The notes: generated by a model from the letters alone, not told the origin. DNA of 64,000 nt from an uncultured Verrucomicrobiales bacterium (GCA_937928735.1 CALFVF010000010.1:1-64000); one strand, 5' to 3'; numbered from the stretch's first letter, positions 1-9,992 are shown. Numbers and translations are program-made.

Positions 1-92
1 ATTCAGTCTGATTAGGATGATTTCTGATCATGTAGGTGCAAGGCTATTGAGAGGGTTTCTACCAAACCCGTGCACCTTATGCATCCATAATC

Positions 93-824
93 TCACAAAA
101 GGCTAGATTTCAGGCAGGATGAGCTGTTTTTCAGGAAGCCCAAATTAGGACTTCCCGCAATGATTTGAGAAGTGCCAACGACAGGATTAATCTGCGCTAA
201 TACAGCATTACTATTATCTGTATCTAAAAAAGTAGCTGTTAGCGATAGATCCGTGGTGTTAACACGCGTCACCGCAAGTGAAAATGAGACATTTGTATTT
301 ACAGGTATGTTATTGTCTATGTCAGCATTGAACGACACAATGTTGCCCGTGGTGCTAAAAGGATTTGCTTGTGTTCCATCTGTTATATCGATGTCTTCAT
401 CTGAAGCAGCAATACCTACAAGGCCTACTCCACTACCCGCAGTGAGAGGAGTAGTTGCATTAAAGAGACCAATACGAAATTGATTACTAAGATTGCCTCC
501 GGGATTTGCAACTCGATTAATAATGACAGAACCTGAGAGTGTTATTGTTTGACCTGTATTTAAAGTAACAGGAGCAAAACTACCTGCAATACTATCTCCA
601 TCTGCATCATTAATAATGGGAGAATTTGTCGTTGCAGAACTTGTACCCATCATACCTGGAATATCACCAAACGAAGGAGAAGACCCTCCTACGTCAGTAA
701 GTACGACAAATCCCGTTACTGACGCAGCCTGTAATTCTGAAATACCTAAACATAATGTCGCAGCGGCGACAGTACAGGCCATAGCACTTAACCTTGGTTT
801 TTTTATTATCATGAGGTTAACCAT
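93..824 (-). CDS. Secreted hypothetical protein, anchor signal absent
   Basis: I do not recognise a family. The start at 824 (or 812, twelve bases later) is chosen because it places a typical export signal at the N-terminus: basic residues (KKPR), a hydrophobic stretch (ACTVAAATLCLG) and a likely cut after LQA. The mature part, about 210 residues, is rich in Ser, Thr, Asn, Asp and Gly and looks like a beta-rich surface or extracellular protein. Its style resembles the PEP-CTERM exported proteins common in Verrucomicrobia, but it ends in a Ser/Leu-rich tail with no Pro-Glu-Pro sorting motif, transmembrane helix or Arg cluster. The in-frame sequence after the stop does not supply one either. 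It may be a truncated relative or a truly released protein. Reading in from codon 1 at 971 would bury the signal peptide, so that longer form is unlikely. Confidence 0.55.
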   Translation of the reverse strand: MVNLMIIKKPRLSAMACTVAAATLCLGISELQAASVTGFVVLTDVGGSSPSFGDIPGMMGTSSATTNSPIINDADGDSIAGSFAPVTLNTGQTITLSGSVIINRVANPGGNLSNQFRIGLFNATTPLTAGSGVGLVGIAASDEDIDITDGTQANPFSTTGNIVSFNADIDNNIPVNTNVSFSLAVTRVNTTDLSLTATFLDTDNSNAVLAQINPVVGTSQIIAGSPNLGFLKNSSSCLKSSLL

Positions 825-1182
825 AAAAAAATCGCTTGTATGTGTCAAGAAAGCTAGATCACAACACTCACAAAATGAACGTGTTATAAAGATACTGTTT
901 TGGCGTGAATTGTAATACTCAAGATCTATGTCTATGAGGTTAGGAGCAAATTCTAGCTGACTAACATCCACTGGTATTGATAAACACTAGTGGGTTCGAT
1001 AGTAAAATAATTCCTTACTGGTTCAAATTACTGTCTTCACTCAACACCTCTACTACATGGTAGAAGAAACCATTGACTCATCCCCCTCAAACACCACAGC
1101 ACCTTCTTGATAGGGAAAGAAAACACCTTTTAATGATAGATGATAAAGCTCCCTCTGACCAACACGTCTCCAAAACAAAAAA

Positions 1183-1259
1183 TGGTCGGGACGACAGGAT
1201 TCGAACCTGCGACCTCCGCAACCCCATTGCGGCGCGCTACCAAACTGCGCTACGTCCCG
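1183..1259 (-). tRNA. tRNA-Pro (anticodon GGG)
   Basis: Read on the minus strand, a seven-base acceptor stem CGGGACG pairs with CGTCCCG, followed by discriminator A and an encoded CCA. The D arm, an anticodon stem CCGCA/TGCGG around the loop ATGGGGT, and the T arm with GGTTCGAATCC are all present. The central triplet of the loop is GGG, which reads proline codons CCC and CCT. The gene is 77 bases long and is followed by a T-rich run (TTTTTTGTTTT) that could serve as its end signal. Confidence 0.95.
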
Positions 1260-1608
1260 ACGTTCTTGCGAACGCAGAGAGAATTAGCGTCCTGCGATGT
1301 CTGTAGCAAGGTCTTTTCTCAAATATTCTACCTTGTGTTTTGTCTCTCACCTGTGGGGGTCTCCCAGCTATGGGGTTTATTCTCGTGTCATTTTGCAACG
1401 TAAAGCTGAGTTGTCAGAGTTCGGTCAGAGTTCGGTCAGAGCTCATTACGCTTCCCTCTTTTTTCTTTGATCAATTTTCCTGCAAATGACTTTGTTGTCC
1501 CAACAGAAACATGGGTTCAACAAGAAAAAAGGCTTAAATTTATCATCGCTATATTTTGCGTATTGTTGTGACCTATCTCCCTAATTTTTATTTTTAACAC
1601 ACCACCTG
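1260..1608. other. Intergenic region before the AI-2E transporter gene
   Basis: No protein gene is supported here. It holds the promoter side of the minus-strand tRNA, an 11-base tandem repeat at 1413–1441, and a weak inverted repeat around 1492–1525 (TTGTTG with CAACAA, extended by CCCA with TGGG) that lies in the leader of the transporter gene. Confidence 0.5.
1413..1441. repeat. 11-bp tandem repeat, about 2.6 copies
   Basis: The unit GTCAGAGTTCG occurs twice exactly and is followed by a partial third copy GTCAGAG. It is non-coding. It belongs to a set of short tandem duplications found at several gene borders in this window. Confidence 0.85.
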
Positions 1609-2910
1609 ATGAGTACAGATCCACAATTCCCCACACCCTTTCAGCGCAAAGCACTCTGGAGTGCGGTCACTGGTCTCGCCATTCTCATTGTCGGTGCTTT
1701 ATTAGTTGGTCTGATCTGGCTCACTGGTTCTGTTTTGGGGTTCTTGCAGCCTGTTCTTGTTCCGCTGGCAGTTGCTGGTGTGATCGCGTACTTACTTGAT
1801 CCGATCGTCAACTGGCTGCAGTCCAAAAAACATCTCACTCGCTTAAAGGCTGTGGCGACTGTGTTTGCGAGTTTTATTCTCTTCGCTGCGGTATTGGCGG
1901 CTTTCATCATGCCGCCATTGATGAAGCAGCTCAGTAGCGACCATAATGAGAGTCTCTCTGAGCGCACGGTGGCGAAGCTGCACAAACTGGGTGAAAATGA
2001 TGCGGTGAAGCCTGTTGTCGATTATTTGCTCTCTGACACGAGAGAACCTCAAGATGGTGTAGCTAAGGGTGACACAACTACGGAGTCCCAGCCAACTCAA
2101 AGAGAGGAAGGAATCCAGAATCATGAAGAACAGGCTCAAGGCCCAGAGCTCAGCTTTACTGATACGCGCTTGGCGAAACTCCTCCAGGAAAACACTCACT
2201 CGGTGAGTAAGTTCGCTACTAGCTGGCTCTCTGCTGGCACCTCGAAGGTGCTGGGTATTTTTGGCCTCTTGTTGGGCTTTGCTATGGTGCCCATTTACCT
2301 CTATTATTTCCTTCAAGAGGGCTCAGCCATTAAGGAGAACTGGCATAAATATGTCCCGCTAAAGGCTTCGTCATTTAAAACGGAGGTGGTGGAGACTCTC
2401 AATGAAATCAATGGTTATTTGATCTCTTTCTTCCGTGGACAGGTGCTCGTTGCTTTCATTGACGGGATTTTAGTGGGTATTGCTCTGGCGCTCTTTGGGC
2501 TGCCCTTTGGCCTAGTCATCGGTATTGTGATGGCAGTAGTTGGTGTGATTCCTTTTGTGGGTAATATTATTTGCTTAGTGCCTGCTTGTATCATCGCTTA
2601 TGTTCACTTCAGTTATGAGGGGAATCAGTGGGGATTTCTCGCTGGGAATCCACTTGGTCATGTCGGCATGGTAGTGGCGATTTTTGTGGTGGTTCAGCAG
2701 ATTAACTCACTCGTCACCGCTCCTAAGATTGTTGGTGATTCTGTAGGACTGCACCCAATGACTGTGATTTTCTCCATGCTCTTTTGGTCACTATTACTAG
2801 GTGGCTTTATTGGAGCACTGCTTGCTGTCCCACTCACTGCCGCTGTCAAGGTAATCTTAAGGCGCTATGTCTGGCAGAAGCAGCTCGATCAGCTCAATCA
2901 TGTAGAGTGA
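1609..2910 (+). CDS. AI-2E family (PerM/YdiK-type) membrane transporter
   Basis: A 433-residue inner-membrane protein of the AI-2 exporter superfamily; members export varied small molecules or ions, and the substrate here cannot be read from sequence. Two hydrophobic segments lie in residues 15–63, followed by the family motif around DPIVNWL (64–70), and another at 81–103. A hydrophilic region at about 105–205 contains an acidic, Gln-rich stretch (150–180) that is longer and less ordered than usual. It is followed by the family-typical PIYLYYFL (228–235) and four or five C-terminal helices with Gly/Pro-rich turns. The start follows an A/T-rich leader without a Shine-Dalgarno sequence. hprK follows after 47 bases on the same strand, so they may be co-transcribed. 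Confidence 0.85.
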   Translation: MSTDPQFPTPFQRKALWSAVTGLAILIVGALLVGLIWLTGSVLGFLQPVLVPLAVAGVIAYLLDPIVNWLQSKKHLTRLKAVATVFASFILFAAVLAAFIMPPLMKQLSSDHNESLSERTVAKLHKLGENDAVKPVVDYLLSDTREPQDGVAKGDTTTESQPTQREEGIQNHEEQAQGPELSFTDTRLAKLLQENTHSVSKFATSWLSAGTSKVLGIFGLLLGFAMVPIYLYYFLQEGSAIKENWHKYVPLKASSFKTEVVETLNEINGYLISFFRGQVLVAFIDGILVGIALALFGLPFGLVIGIVMAVVGVIPFVGNIICLVPACIIAYVHFSYEGNQWGFLAGNPLGHVGMVVAIFVVVQQINSLVTAPKIVGDSVGLHPMTVIFSMLFWSLLLGGFIGALLAVPLTAAVKVILRRYVWQKQLDQLNHVE

Positions 2911-2957
2911 GTTTAGAATCGACCTAAATAGAAACATAGGATTAGCTGACAGAAGGT

Positions 2958-3920
2958 ATGATTCAGAGAAAAACCAAACAAATCAGCTCACTACCCGTTC
3001 TCGATTTTTTCCAGAAGTACGGTGCTAGCTTAAAACTAGAGCCTCTCAATGACGGTATAGGTGTCGATAAAGAAATTAGCCAGCCTGCTATTAATCGCCC
3101 AGGTCTCGCTCTCGCGGGATTTATGGATTACTTCGCCTTTCATCGTGTGCAGGTATTGGGAAATTCTGAAATTTCCTACCTCAGTAAGCTCAATGACGAA
3201 GAACGCGTCGAGCGCTTTCGCGCACTCTGTGACGCGCAAATCCCCTGCATTGTCATCGCTCGTAGTGCTGAGACACCTCCCCAGCTTCTCGAAGTCTGTA
3301 CAGAATACGGTATTGCGCTATTTCGCACACCACTCACGACAATGCGATTCATGAACTCAGCGACTCTGGATCTTGAGACTTCCTTTGCAGAGAGCACCAC
3401 AGCTCACGGATGTATGGTCGACTATAGTGGTGTCGGCATTCTTATTACAGGAGCCAGTGGCACTGGTAAGAGTGAGACGGCAATTGGACTGATGGAGCGC
3501 GGTGGTGCCCTCGTCGCCGATGATCTCGTTCGCCTGCACAATATCAATGATACGCTGATTGCCGAAACAGATGATTTCTCTAAGGGCTTTATGGAAATGA
3601 GAGGTATCGGGATCATTAACGTCGCCAATCTTTACGGACTGGGCTCTATTCGCCAAAAGTGTAATCTCGACCTGATTGTCGACCTCGTCCCACAGACAGA
3701 TATGAATACAGTGGATCGTCTTGGGCTCAATCGTGCGACTCAAAATATCCTCGGTGTGGAAATCCCAAAAGTGGAAATCCCCGTTGCCGCTGGCCGAGAC
3801 ACTTCACGCCTAGTGGCTGTCACCGCTCTTGATTTCCAGCTGCGCAAAGTGGGCTATGACATGGCTGGTGAATTTAACCGCAGGCTTCTCCACAAGCTCA
3901 ACCCTGGAGAGAACTTTTAG
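2958..3920 (+). CDS. hprK: HPr kinase/phosphorylase
   Basis: This 320-residue enzyme phosphorylates HPr on Ser46 using ATP or pyrophosphate and also removes that phosphate, linking metabolic state to carbon control. The N-terminal DRTGG-like domain covers about 1–130. The catalytic domain has HG at 150–151, Walker A GASGTGKS at 165–172, the acidic pair D188/D189 that acts in catalysis, and the family signature MRGIGIINV at 214–222. Length is standard. It lies 227 bases upstream of ptsH, whose product carries the matching Ser46, so enzyme and substrate are neighbours. A weak AGAAGG lies right next to the start codon, one of the few purine-rich leaders here. Confidence 0.96.
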   Translation: MIQRKTKQISSLPVLDFFQKYGASLKLEPLNDGIGVDKEISQPAINRPGLALAGFMDYFAFHRVQVLGNSEISYLSKLNDEERVERFRALCDAQIPCIVIARSAETPPQLLEVCTEYGIALFRTPLTTMRFMNSATLDLETSFAESTTAHGCMVDYSGVGILITGASGTGKSETAIGLMERGGALVADDLVRLHNINDTLIAETDDFSKGFMEMRGIGIINVANLYGLGSIRQKCNLDLIVDLVPQTDMNTVDRLGLNRATQNILGVEIPKVEIPVAAGRDTSRLVAVTALDFQLRKVGYDMAGEFNRRLLHKLNPGENF

Positions 3921-4147
3921 GCTAAAACAGGCGAATAATAGCGGTTTCTAGGCATCTAAATGGTCTAGAAAAGGCGTGAAAAAGCACTAAATCGCTACGG
4001 TTTCAATCCCGCAAATCATTGATAACAAGCTAATTGCGTGTTAAATAAGATGAAATTTGTCCCCTCTAAGAGCAAATTTTACTTTTTTCTATCAACATCT
4101 CTCAGTAATATCCGCGCAACTTAGCTCATAACCAATTCATTATCGTC

Positions 4148-4408
4148 ATGCCATCTAAAGATTACACTATCACCAACAAACTCGGAATTCATGCTCGCCC
4201 AGCAGCACAACTCGTGAAAACCGCCAATAAGTTTGATGCTGATATAACAATTGAAAAAGATGGCGAAGAGGCAGACGGAAAGAGCATTATGGGCCTAATG
4301 ATGCTCGCAGCTGGTCACGGTTCTGTTCTCACAGTCACTACAGAAGGTACGGATGCCGAGGATGCCCTGACTGCGATCGGTGAGCTCATTGAGCGAGATT
4401 TTGAGTGA
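4148..4408 (+). CDS. ptsH: Phosphocarrier protein HPr
   Basis: The 86-residue HPr accepts a phosphate from Enzyme I on His15 (GIHARPAA, residues 13–20) and is a regulatory target of HPr kinase at Ser46 (GKSIMGL, 44–50). Both residues are present at their canonical positions, so this is the dual-site type of HPr rather than an NPr lacking the serine. No sugar-specific Enzyme II gene occurs in the window. Known Verrucomicrobia often keep HprK, HPr and EI mainly for regulation; that reading is an inference here. A terminator-like hairpin follows about 50 bases after the stop. Confidence 0.97.
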   Translation: MPSKDYTITNKLGIHARPAAQLVKTANKFDADITIEKDGEEADGKSIMGLMMLAAGHGSVLTVTTEGTDAEDALTAIGELIERDFE

Positions 4409-4458
4409 ATTGATTTTACCTGAAGCGACGTTTTTCTTAATCTCCATACTAGATTGGT

Positions 4459-4496
4459 AAGCTACCAGCTTTGGTGGCTTTTCCCGTTTTTTAAGA
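4459..4496 (+). terminator. Probable intrinsic terminator after ptsH
   Basis: AAGCTACCA (4459–4467) pairs with TGGTGGCTT (4472–4480), nine pairs with one G·U and a four-base loop. It is followed by TTCCCGTTTTTT. The placement suggests that ptsI is at least partly expressed from its own promoter. Confidence 0.6.
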
Positions 4497-4511
4497 AGAC
4501 CCTCTAAGTAT

Positions 4512-4541
4512 TCTCCCATAAGTATCTCTCCCATAAGCATC
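4512..4541. repeat. 15-bp tandem duplication upstream of ptsI
   Basis: TCTCCCATAAGTATC is followed directly by TCTCCCATAAGCATC, one mismatch between copies. It ends 15 bases before the ptsI start codon and so forms part of the mRNA leader. Confidence 0.85.
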
Positions 4542-4556
4542 TTTTTTCTCTAGCTC

Positions 4557-6323
4557 GTGCCACACCCGAATAATCGCGAAGTCATTCTCCAAGGAACAGC
4601 TGTCTCACCTGGGATAGGCTTTGCCCCTGCGCACGTGCTTGCACGTGGTGTCGCCACACCTGAGACCTACTCGATCTCTGAACACCGCATTGACGCAGAA
4701 AAGCAGCGATTTCTCGAAGCTGTCGAGCGCACACGCGTCCAACTGGAGCGCCTTCAGGAAGAAATCGAGCGCATCTCTGGTGAAGACGAAGGGCTGATAT
4801 TTGAAGCGCATCTCATGGTACTGGAAGACCCTGCTCTGAGTAAACGCACCAATAAGGCCATTGAGGAAAGAAAGCAGAATGCTGAGTCAGCCTTCTTCGC
4901 TGTCATAGGTACATATGTGGAGGCGATGCGCCGAGTCAATGACCCCTATTTAGCAGAACGAGCCACAGATATTGATGACGTCGCCCAGCGAGTTCTCAAG
5001 AACTTCTCTAGTGTTAAGGACTCAGACGAATACGACAGCCCCGACCACCGCCATATCGTAGTCGCCTTTGATCTATCTCCATCTGACACGGTCTCGATGG
5101 ACCGGAATCAGATGCGTGGATTTGCCACGGAGCAAGGCAGTGTGAACTCACACACAGCCATTCTCGCACGTTCTCTCGGTATCCCCGCTGTTGTCGGACT
5201 TGCAGAAGCCGTGCTTGATGTGCGCGAGAATCAGCCAGCTATACTAGATGGCTTTTCCGGTAAACTCATTCTCAATCCCACTCATGAGACGATTCGCTTC
5301 TATGAGGATCTGCGGAAGCAAAAACGCGATGAACAAATGGCGCTCCAAGAGCTCCGTGAAAAGCGCACCCAGACCAAGGATGGCCGCTCGATCACCCTCT
5401 CAGCGAATATCGAGTTTGACCAAGAGATCCCTCAAGTCAGAGAATCTGGAGCCGAGGGTATTGGACTCTTCCGCTCCGAATTCTTCCTACTCGAGAGTGG
5501 TACTGTACCCAATGAAGACCAGCAGACAGAAGTCTACACCAGACTCGCCCAAGGAACAAAGCCACACCAAACCATCATCCGAACCCTCGATGCTGGTGGT
5601 GATAAGCTCCCTGCTGAGCCACTTCTCGAACCAGAGCCAAACCCCTTCCTCGGCTGGCGAGGAATCCGAGTTTCTCTCTCTCGCATTCCGATGTTTCGCG
5701 ACCAACTTCGTGCTGTCCTGCGAGCCAGTGCTCATGGGAAACTAGGAGTGATGTTCCCTCTAGTCTCAGGTCTGAATGAACTGCGCCTCGCCAAAGACAT
5801 TCTTAAAGAATGCATGGAGGAACTTCACAAAGAAAATATCGCCTTTGATGAAAATATGGATGTAGGTGTTATGATCGAGGTGCCTTCTGCTGCGATCATT
5901 GCCGATATTCTGGCCAAAGAAGTTGATTTCTTCTCCATTGGCACCAATGACCTCATCCAGTACACCGTCGCTGTCGACCGTATCAATAAACAGGTCTCAA
6001 GCTACTACCGGCCGACAAATCCAGGGGTGGTGCGCCTCATTAAAAATACGATCAACGCTGCCAATGACAATGGCATCTGGACAGGTATTTGTGGCGAAAT
6101 GGCAGGTCAGCTCGAGCTCACTCCCCTCCTCCTAGGCCTAGGCATTAATGAACTCTCTGTGGGCACCCACCAGCTCCCACGTGTGAAGAAAGCACTGCGC
6201 TCACTAGACTACGCACAGTGCACATCTATGGCAGACAAAGCCCTGCAAATGCCATTTGCTAGAGATATCCTCGCTCTATCTAGAGAAGTCGCCCAGAGTG
6301 CGTATCCGGATTTGATTGATTAG
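4557..6323 (+). CDS. ptsI: PTS Enzyme I (phosphoenolpyruvate–protein phosphotransferase)
   Basis: Enzyme I (588 residues) takes phosphate from phosphoenolpyruvate onto a histidine and passes it to HPr. The N-terminal domain has the phosphohistidine in NSHTAILAR (His199). The C-terminal PEP-binding barrel has the active-site segments EGIGLFRSEF, GWRGIRVSL and SIGTNDLIQY, and the catalytic Cys region GICGEMAG. The usual GG before the histidine motif is GS here (GSVNSHT). Start is GTG at 4557, preceded by a CT-rich leader; no upstream in-frame ATG gives a better N-terminus, and VILQGTAVSPGIGFAPA is the normal beginning. Together with hprK and ptsH it forms a complete phosphorelay lacking permeases. 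Confidence 0.96.
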   Translation: MPHPNNREVILQGTAVSPGIGFAPAHVLARGVATPETYSISEHRIDAEKQRFLEAVERTRVQLERLQEEIERISGEDEGLIFEAHLMVLEDPALSKRTNKAIEERKQNAESAFFAVIGTYVEAMRRVNDPYLAERATDIDDVAQRVLKNFSSVKDSDEYDSPDHRHIVVAFDLSPSDTVSMDRNQMRGFATEQGSVNSHTAILARSLGIPAVVGLAEAVLDVRENQPAILDGFSGKLILNPTHETIRFYEDLRKQKRDEQMALQELREKRTQTKDGRSITLSANIEFDQEIPQVRESGAEGIGLFRSEFFLLESGTVPNEDQQTEVYTRLAQGTKPHQTIIRTLDAGGDKLPAEPLLEPEPNPFLGWRGIRVSLSRIPMFRDQLRAVLRASAHGKLGVMFPLVSGLNELRLAKDILKECMEELHKENIAFDENMDVGVMIEVPSAAIIADILAKEVDFFSIGTNDLIQYTVAVDRINKQVSSYYRPTNPGVVRLIKNTINAANDNGIWTGICGEMAGQLELTPLLLGLGINELSVGTHQLPRVKKALRSLDYAQCTSMADKALQMPFARDILALSREVAQSAYPDLID

Positions 6324-6355
6324 TCTCGTTGTGCACCCAAAAGAAAAACTATTAG

Positions 6356-6398
6356 GTTAAATCAAAACTTCGAGTGTAGATTTAACGAGTGCCTTTTT
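6356..6398 (+). terminator. Weak terminator-like hairpin after ptsI
   Basis: GTTAAATC (6356–6363) pairs with GATTTAAC (6379–6386), loop 15. A T5 run comes only eight bases after the stem, so terminator function is uncertain. Confidence 0.35.
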
Positions 6399-6407
6399 GT
6401 TAGGCTT

Positions 6408-7133
6408 TTATGAAGCTTTCAGGTTATACTTTTCATTAAGCTTTCCTGCCACAAGACCTCCTATTATGTGCGTTTCTTCTAGATGATTCTTTCTAGAACC
6501 TTCAGCTTTTGAGTAAGTCTCAACAACAGGAATCCCAGCATATCCATAAGCTGTCATTTTCTCTTTATCTTTTCGCTCCCAATCCCCTTGAAAATGTCCC
6601 GAACCTTGATGCTCAATGATAAGAATTGGCATGTAATCGCTGTCTACAATGAGAAAATCAGCCCGTCTGCTATGCAACGCAAAATAAGCATCTTTCTCTT
6701 CCTGCTTCCATTCATCAAGGTGGTTAGTTAATCCGATAAATTCTCCCAAAGATACCTGAGCAAGTAGTAATAAGCTGCGTGCTTCTTTAGGATTCTTATC
6801 ATTGTTATTCCAGCGTTCTATGAAACCAGATAATGCCTGAAAGACTATTTTCTCCTCATTGTTTAGAAGAGACTTTGATGGAAGTTTAGCAATGGTAATT
6901 GCACGATAATTCTCTTTAGCTGTTTTCTGAGTATACGTTTTACGCTTGTTGCCACTCTGGATAGTAAGCTCAGGCACAGGCTTAGATTCCTGTGCTTTCT
7001 GTGACTCCACGGGAAGAGTCTTAGGCTCAGCCTTCTGAGCGGGCATGAAGAATTTAATGTACCCGAGTACGCCAAGGATAGCCCCAGAGACACCAACAAG
7101 AATCCCAAAGATGAAAATGTATGCGTCTCCCAT
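6408..7133 (-). CDS. Membrane-anchored DUF2726 protein
   Basis: A 241-residue protein with one N-terminal transmembrane helix (IFIFGILVGVSGAILGVLGY), a charged linker and a C-terminal DUF2726 domain. In this family the domain is predicted to have a nuclease-like (PD-(D/E)xK-related) fold; activity is not established. The core is ADFLIVDSDYMPILIIEHQG followed by a helix with KDKEK and then GIPVVET. The EHQGSGH form differs from the ELDDRSHE form in the second DUF2726 protein at 30952–31500, so these are diverged paralogues rather than copies. It starts 27 bases after the stop of gcvP and could be the last gene of that transcript. Base composition is more A/T-rich than gcvP. Confidence 0.7.
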   Translation of the reverse strand: MGDAYIFIFGILVGVSGAILGVLGYIKFFMPAQKAEPKTLPVESQKAQESKPVPELTIQSGNKRKTYTQKTAKENYRAITIAKLPSKSLLNNEEKIVFQALSGFIERWNNNDKNPKEARSLLLLAQVSLGEFIGLTNHLDEWKQEEKDAYFALHSRRADFLIVDSDYMPILIIEHQGSGHFQGDWERKDKEKMTAYGYAGIPVVETYSKAEGSRKNHLEETHIIGGLVAGKLNEKYNLKAS

Positions 7134-7160
7134 TGAACTAACAATAGATACTAAGAATCC

Positions 7161-9992
7161 TTAGCCCTCAATATACTCCTCCATACCTGCACAGGAGCAC
7201 ACCAGATTTCTGTCACCGTGCACATTATCAATGCGGCCAACGTAAGGCCAGAATTTGTGCTCGCGCAGTGTCTTGAGTGGATAGGCTGCTTGCTCTCTTG
7301 AGTAAGGTCTATCCCACTGATCACTAGTGACAACTTCTGCTGTATGAGGTGCGTGTTTGAGGACGTTATTCTCAGAATCTGCCTTCCCTTCGATCACTTC
7401 TTGAATTTCTCCGTGGATACTAATCATTGCGGCACAGAATCGGTCTAACTCTTCTTTTGACTCAGACTCGGTAGGCTCAATCATCAAGGTTCCAGCCACA
7501 GGCCAGCTCATGGTTGGTGCGTGATAACCATAGTCCATCAAGCGCTTTGCCACGTCTTCCACTGTCACTCCTGACGCCTCACTGAGTGGACGGACATCAA
7601 TGATGCATTCGTGGGCCACAAGCCCCTTGTTCCCTGTGTAGAGTACTGGGTAATAGTCTTTGAGAGCTTGTGCGACATAGTTGGCATTGAGAATCGCGAT
7701 TTTAGTCGCCTCAGTAAGCCCCTCTGCTCCCATCATGGCGATATACATCCATGAAATGGTATTAATCGAAGCACTACCAAAGGCGGCTGCACTCACAGGG
7801 GCAGTTGTTTCTTCTAAACTCTCATGCCCCGGTAAGAATGGCACTAACTGCTCAGCTACGCCAATAGGGCCGACTCCTGGGCCACCTCCCCCGTGAGGGA
7901 TACAGAATGTCTTATGTAAGTTAAGGTGGCAAACATCGGCACCAATATAACCCGGACTTGTTAGGCCGACCTGTGCATTCATATTGGCACCATCCATATA
8001 GACTTGGCCACCATTCTCATGAATCAGCGCACAAATTTCTTTGATCGTCGCCTCATACACACCGTGTGTAGAAGGGTAAGTGATCATGAGTGCTCCAAGG
8101 TTCTCTTTATGCTGCTCGGTTTTTACTTTGAGGTCTTCGAGATCAATATTACCCTCTTCGTCACACTTCACAGCGACAACCTTAAAGCCAACCATCACCG
8201 CTGAGGCGGGATTTGTCCCATGAGCGGAAGTGGGAATCAGGCAGATATTGCGCTCCTTGTCTCCACGAGATAAGTGATAGCGGCGAATCGCCAGTAAGCC
8301 TGCGTACTCGCCCTGTGAGCCGGCATTAGGCTGGAGTGACACAGCCGCGAAGCCTGTGATTTCAGCGAGCCACTCTCCAAGACTATCTAACATGTCTAGA
8401 TAACCATGGCATTGATCTTCGGGTGCGAAGGGATGCATGTGAGCGACCTCAGGCCAGCTCATCGGCATCATCTCAGAGGTTGCATTGAGCTTCATGGTGC
8501 ACGAACCAAGGGCGATCATCGACTCATTAAGCGCGAGATCACGTTTTTCGAGGCGTGAGAGGTAGCGCAGCATTTCTGTTTCTGTGCGATACTTATGAAA
8601 CACAGCGGCCGAGCAAAAACTAGAATCACGATCTAACTCATCTGGCCACGCACAGTCATCACTCTCAGGCATCGTGGGCATTTCCACACCAAAGAGCCCG
8701 ATGAGAGCCATGCCATCTTCTGGCGTGTGGGTTTCATCAAAGCTCACTCGCAGAGTGTCTGCATCCACGACTCCTAGATTATACCCTAGCTCGACAGCTT
8801 TTGCTTGGAGCTCTTCTGCCTGGCCTTTCACTCGTATCGTTAGAGTATCAAAGAATGTGGTATTGAGCACCTCGACACCTGCTTGCTTTAAGCTGGCGTT
8901 TGTCACAAGTGCCATCTCGTGGCAGCTGTAGGCGATATGACGCAGACCTTCTGGCCCATGATACACAGCATACATCGAGGCCATCACCGCAAGTAATACC
9001 TGGGCAGTGCAGATGTTAGAAGTCGCCTTATCACGGCGAATGTGTTGCTCACGGGTCTGCAAAGCAAGGCGATAGCCCGGCTTGCCATTGGAATCCACGG
9101 AGACTCCAATAATACGCCCTGGTAGCTTGCGCTTGAGCTTATCAATGCAGGACATGTAGGCGGCATGAGGGCCACCATAGCCCATCGGCACACCAAATCT
9201 CTGTGTCGAACCCACACAAATATCAGCGCCAAATTCACCCGGTGGCTTGAGAACTGTGAGCGCGAGAATATCCGCAGCCACAATACAGAGCGCTCCAGCA
9301 GCATGCACACGCTCATGAAACTCTGCATACTCAGAGACACTACCATCTTGCTCTGGGTACTGCACGAGTGTCGCAAATAAGCCCGCGTGCTGACTCGGAT
9401 CAAAGTCACGCCAATCACCCACAATCACCTCGATACCGAGAGGCTCCGCGCGGGTTTTTACCACCTCAATGGTCTGAGAGTAGCAGCTAGTGGCAATAAA
9501 TATTGTCGAGCCTTTGGGCTTCGCTGAGCGTGCTAATGCCATCGCTTCTGCGGCAGCTGTGGCTTCATCAAGGAGAGACGAATTCGCAATGTCTAGACCA
9601 GTCAGGTCTGTGATCATTGTCTGAAAATTCAGTAAAGCCTCTAGACGCCCTTGGGCGATTTCTGCCTGATAGGGTGTGTAGGCTGTGTACCAACCTGGAT
9701 TTTCTAGAATATTTCGCTGGATGACAGCGGGAGTATTCGTGCCGAAATACCCCTGTCCAATAAATGATTTCAGAACGACATTCTGCTTCATGATCGTCCG
9801 CAGTAGCTCAAGAGCTTCTGTTTCAGAATGCGCTGGCGGCAGCTCCATCTCGCGGTGGTCGCGGATATTTTCAGGGACAGCATCATCGATAAGTTCTAGA
9901 ATGCGCGGGTAGCCCAAGGAGCGAATCATTTCTTCTCTGGTCTCTCCCATAGTGCCGACGTGGCGGCTACAAAAATCAGTGTATTCTGACAT
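7161..9992 (-). CDS. gcvP: Glycine dehydrogenase (decarboxylating), P-protein
   Basis: The 943-residue single-chain P-protein decarboxylates glycine with pyridoxal phosphate and loads the aminomethyl group on lipoyl GcvH. Both homologous halves are present: an N-terminal half with the family-typical GYGGPHAA region and a C-terminal catalytic half with the cofactor lysine in NLHKTF (Lys694), followed by the glycine-rich loop HGGGGPG. Length matches fused GcvP from Gram-negatives rather than the split GcvPA/PB type. It is separated from gcvH by 188 bases that include a terminator, so it probably also has its own promoter. Confidence 0.97.
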   Translation of the reverse strand: MSEYTDFCSRHVGTMGETREEMIRSLGYPRILELIDDAVPENIRDHREMELPPAHSETEALELLRTIMKQNVVLKSFIGQGYFGTNTPAVIQRNILENPGWYTAYTPYQAEIAQGRLEALLNFQTMITDLTGLDIANSSLLDEATAAAEAMALARSAKPKGSTIFIATSCYSQTIEVVKTRAEPLGIEVIVGDWRDFDPSQHAGLFATLVQYPEQDGSVSEYAEFHERVHAAGALCIVAADILALTVLKPPGEFGADICVGSTQRFGVPMGYGGPHAAYMSCIDKLKRKLPGRIIGVSVDSNGKPGYRLALQTREQHIRRDKATSNICTAQVLLAVMASMYAVYHGPEGLRHIAYSCHEMALVTNASLKQAGVEVLNTTFFDTLTIRVKGQAEELQAKAVELGYNLGVVDADTLRVSFDETHTPEDGMALIGLFGVEMPTMPESDDCAWPDELDRDSSFCSAAVFHKYRTETEMLRYLSRLEKRDLALNESMIALGSCTMKLNATSEMMPMSWPEVAHMHPFAPEDQCHGYLDMLDSLGEWLAEITGFAAVSLQPNAGSQGEYAGLLAIRRYHLSRGDKERNICLIPTSAHGTNPASAVMVGFKVVAVKCDEEGNIDLEDLKVKTEQHKENLGALMITYPSTHGVYEATIKEICALIHENGGQVYMDGANMNAQVGLTSPGYIGADVCHLNLHKTFCIPHGGGGPGVGPIGVAEQLVPFLPGHESLEETTAPVSAAAFGSASINTISWMYIAMMGAEGLTEATKIAILNANYVAQALKDYYPVLYTGNKGLVAHECIIDVRPLSEASGVTVEDVAKRLMDYGYHAPTMSWPVAGTLMIEPTESESKEELDRFCAAMISIHGEIQEVIEGKADSENNVLKHAPHTAEVVTSDQWDRPYSREQAAYPLKTLREHKFWPYVGRIDNVHGDRNLVCSCAGMEEYIEG

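Noticed and set aside
172-915. Open frames on the plus strand opposite the first secreted protein
   Set aside because: They are antisense to a gene with a clear signal peptide and have no protein-like composition.
1073-1403. Open frames crossing the tRNA gene
   Set aside because: They run through the tRNA and contain the usual false RIRTCDLRNP-like tRNA translation.
4295-4540. Minus-strand frame between ptsH and ptsI
   Set aside because: Overlaps ptsH and lies over a terminator and tandem repeat; no homology.
5248-5745. Long plus-strand frame inside ptsI
   Set aside because: Shadow frame within a fully conserved gene.
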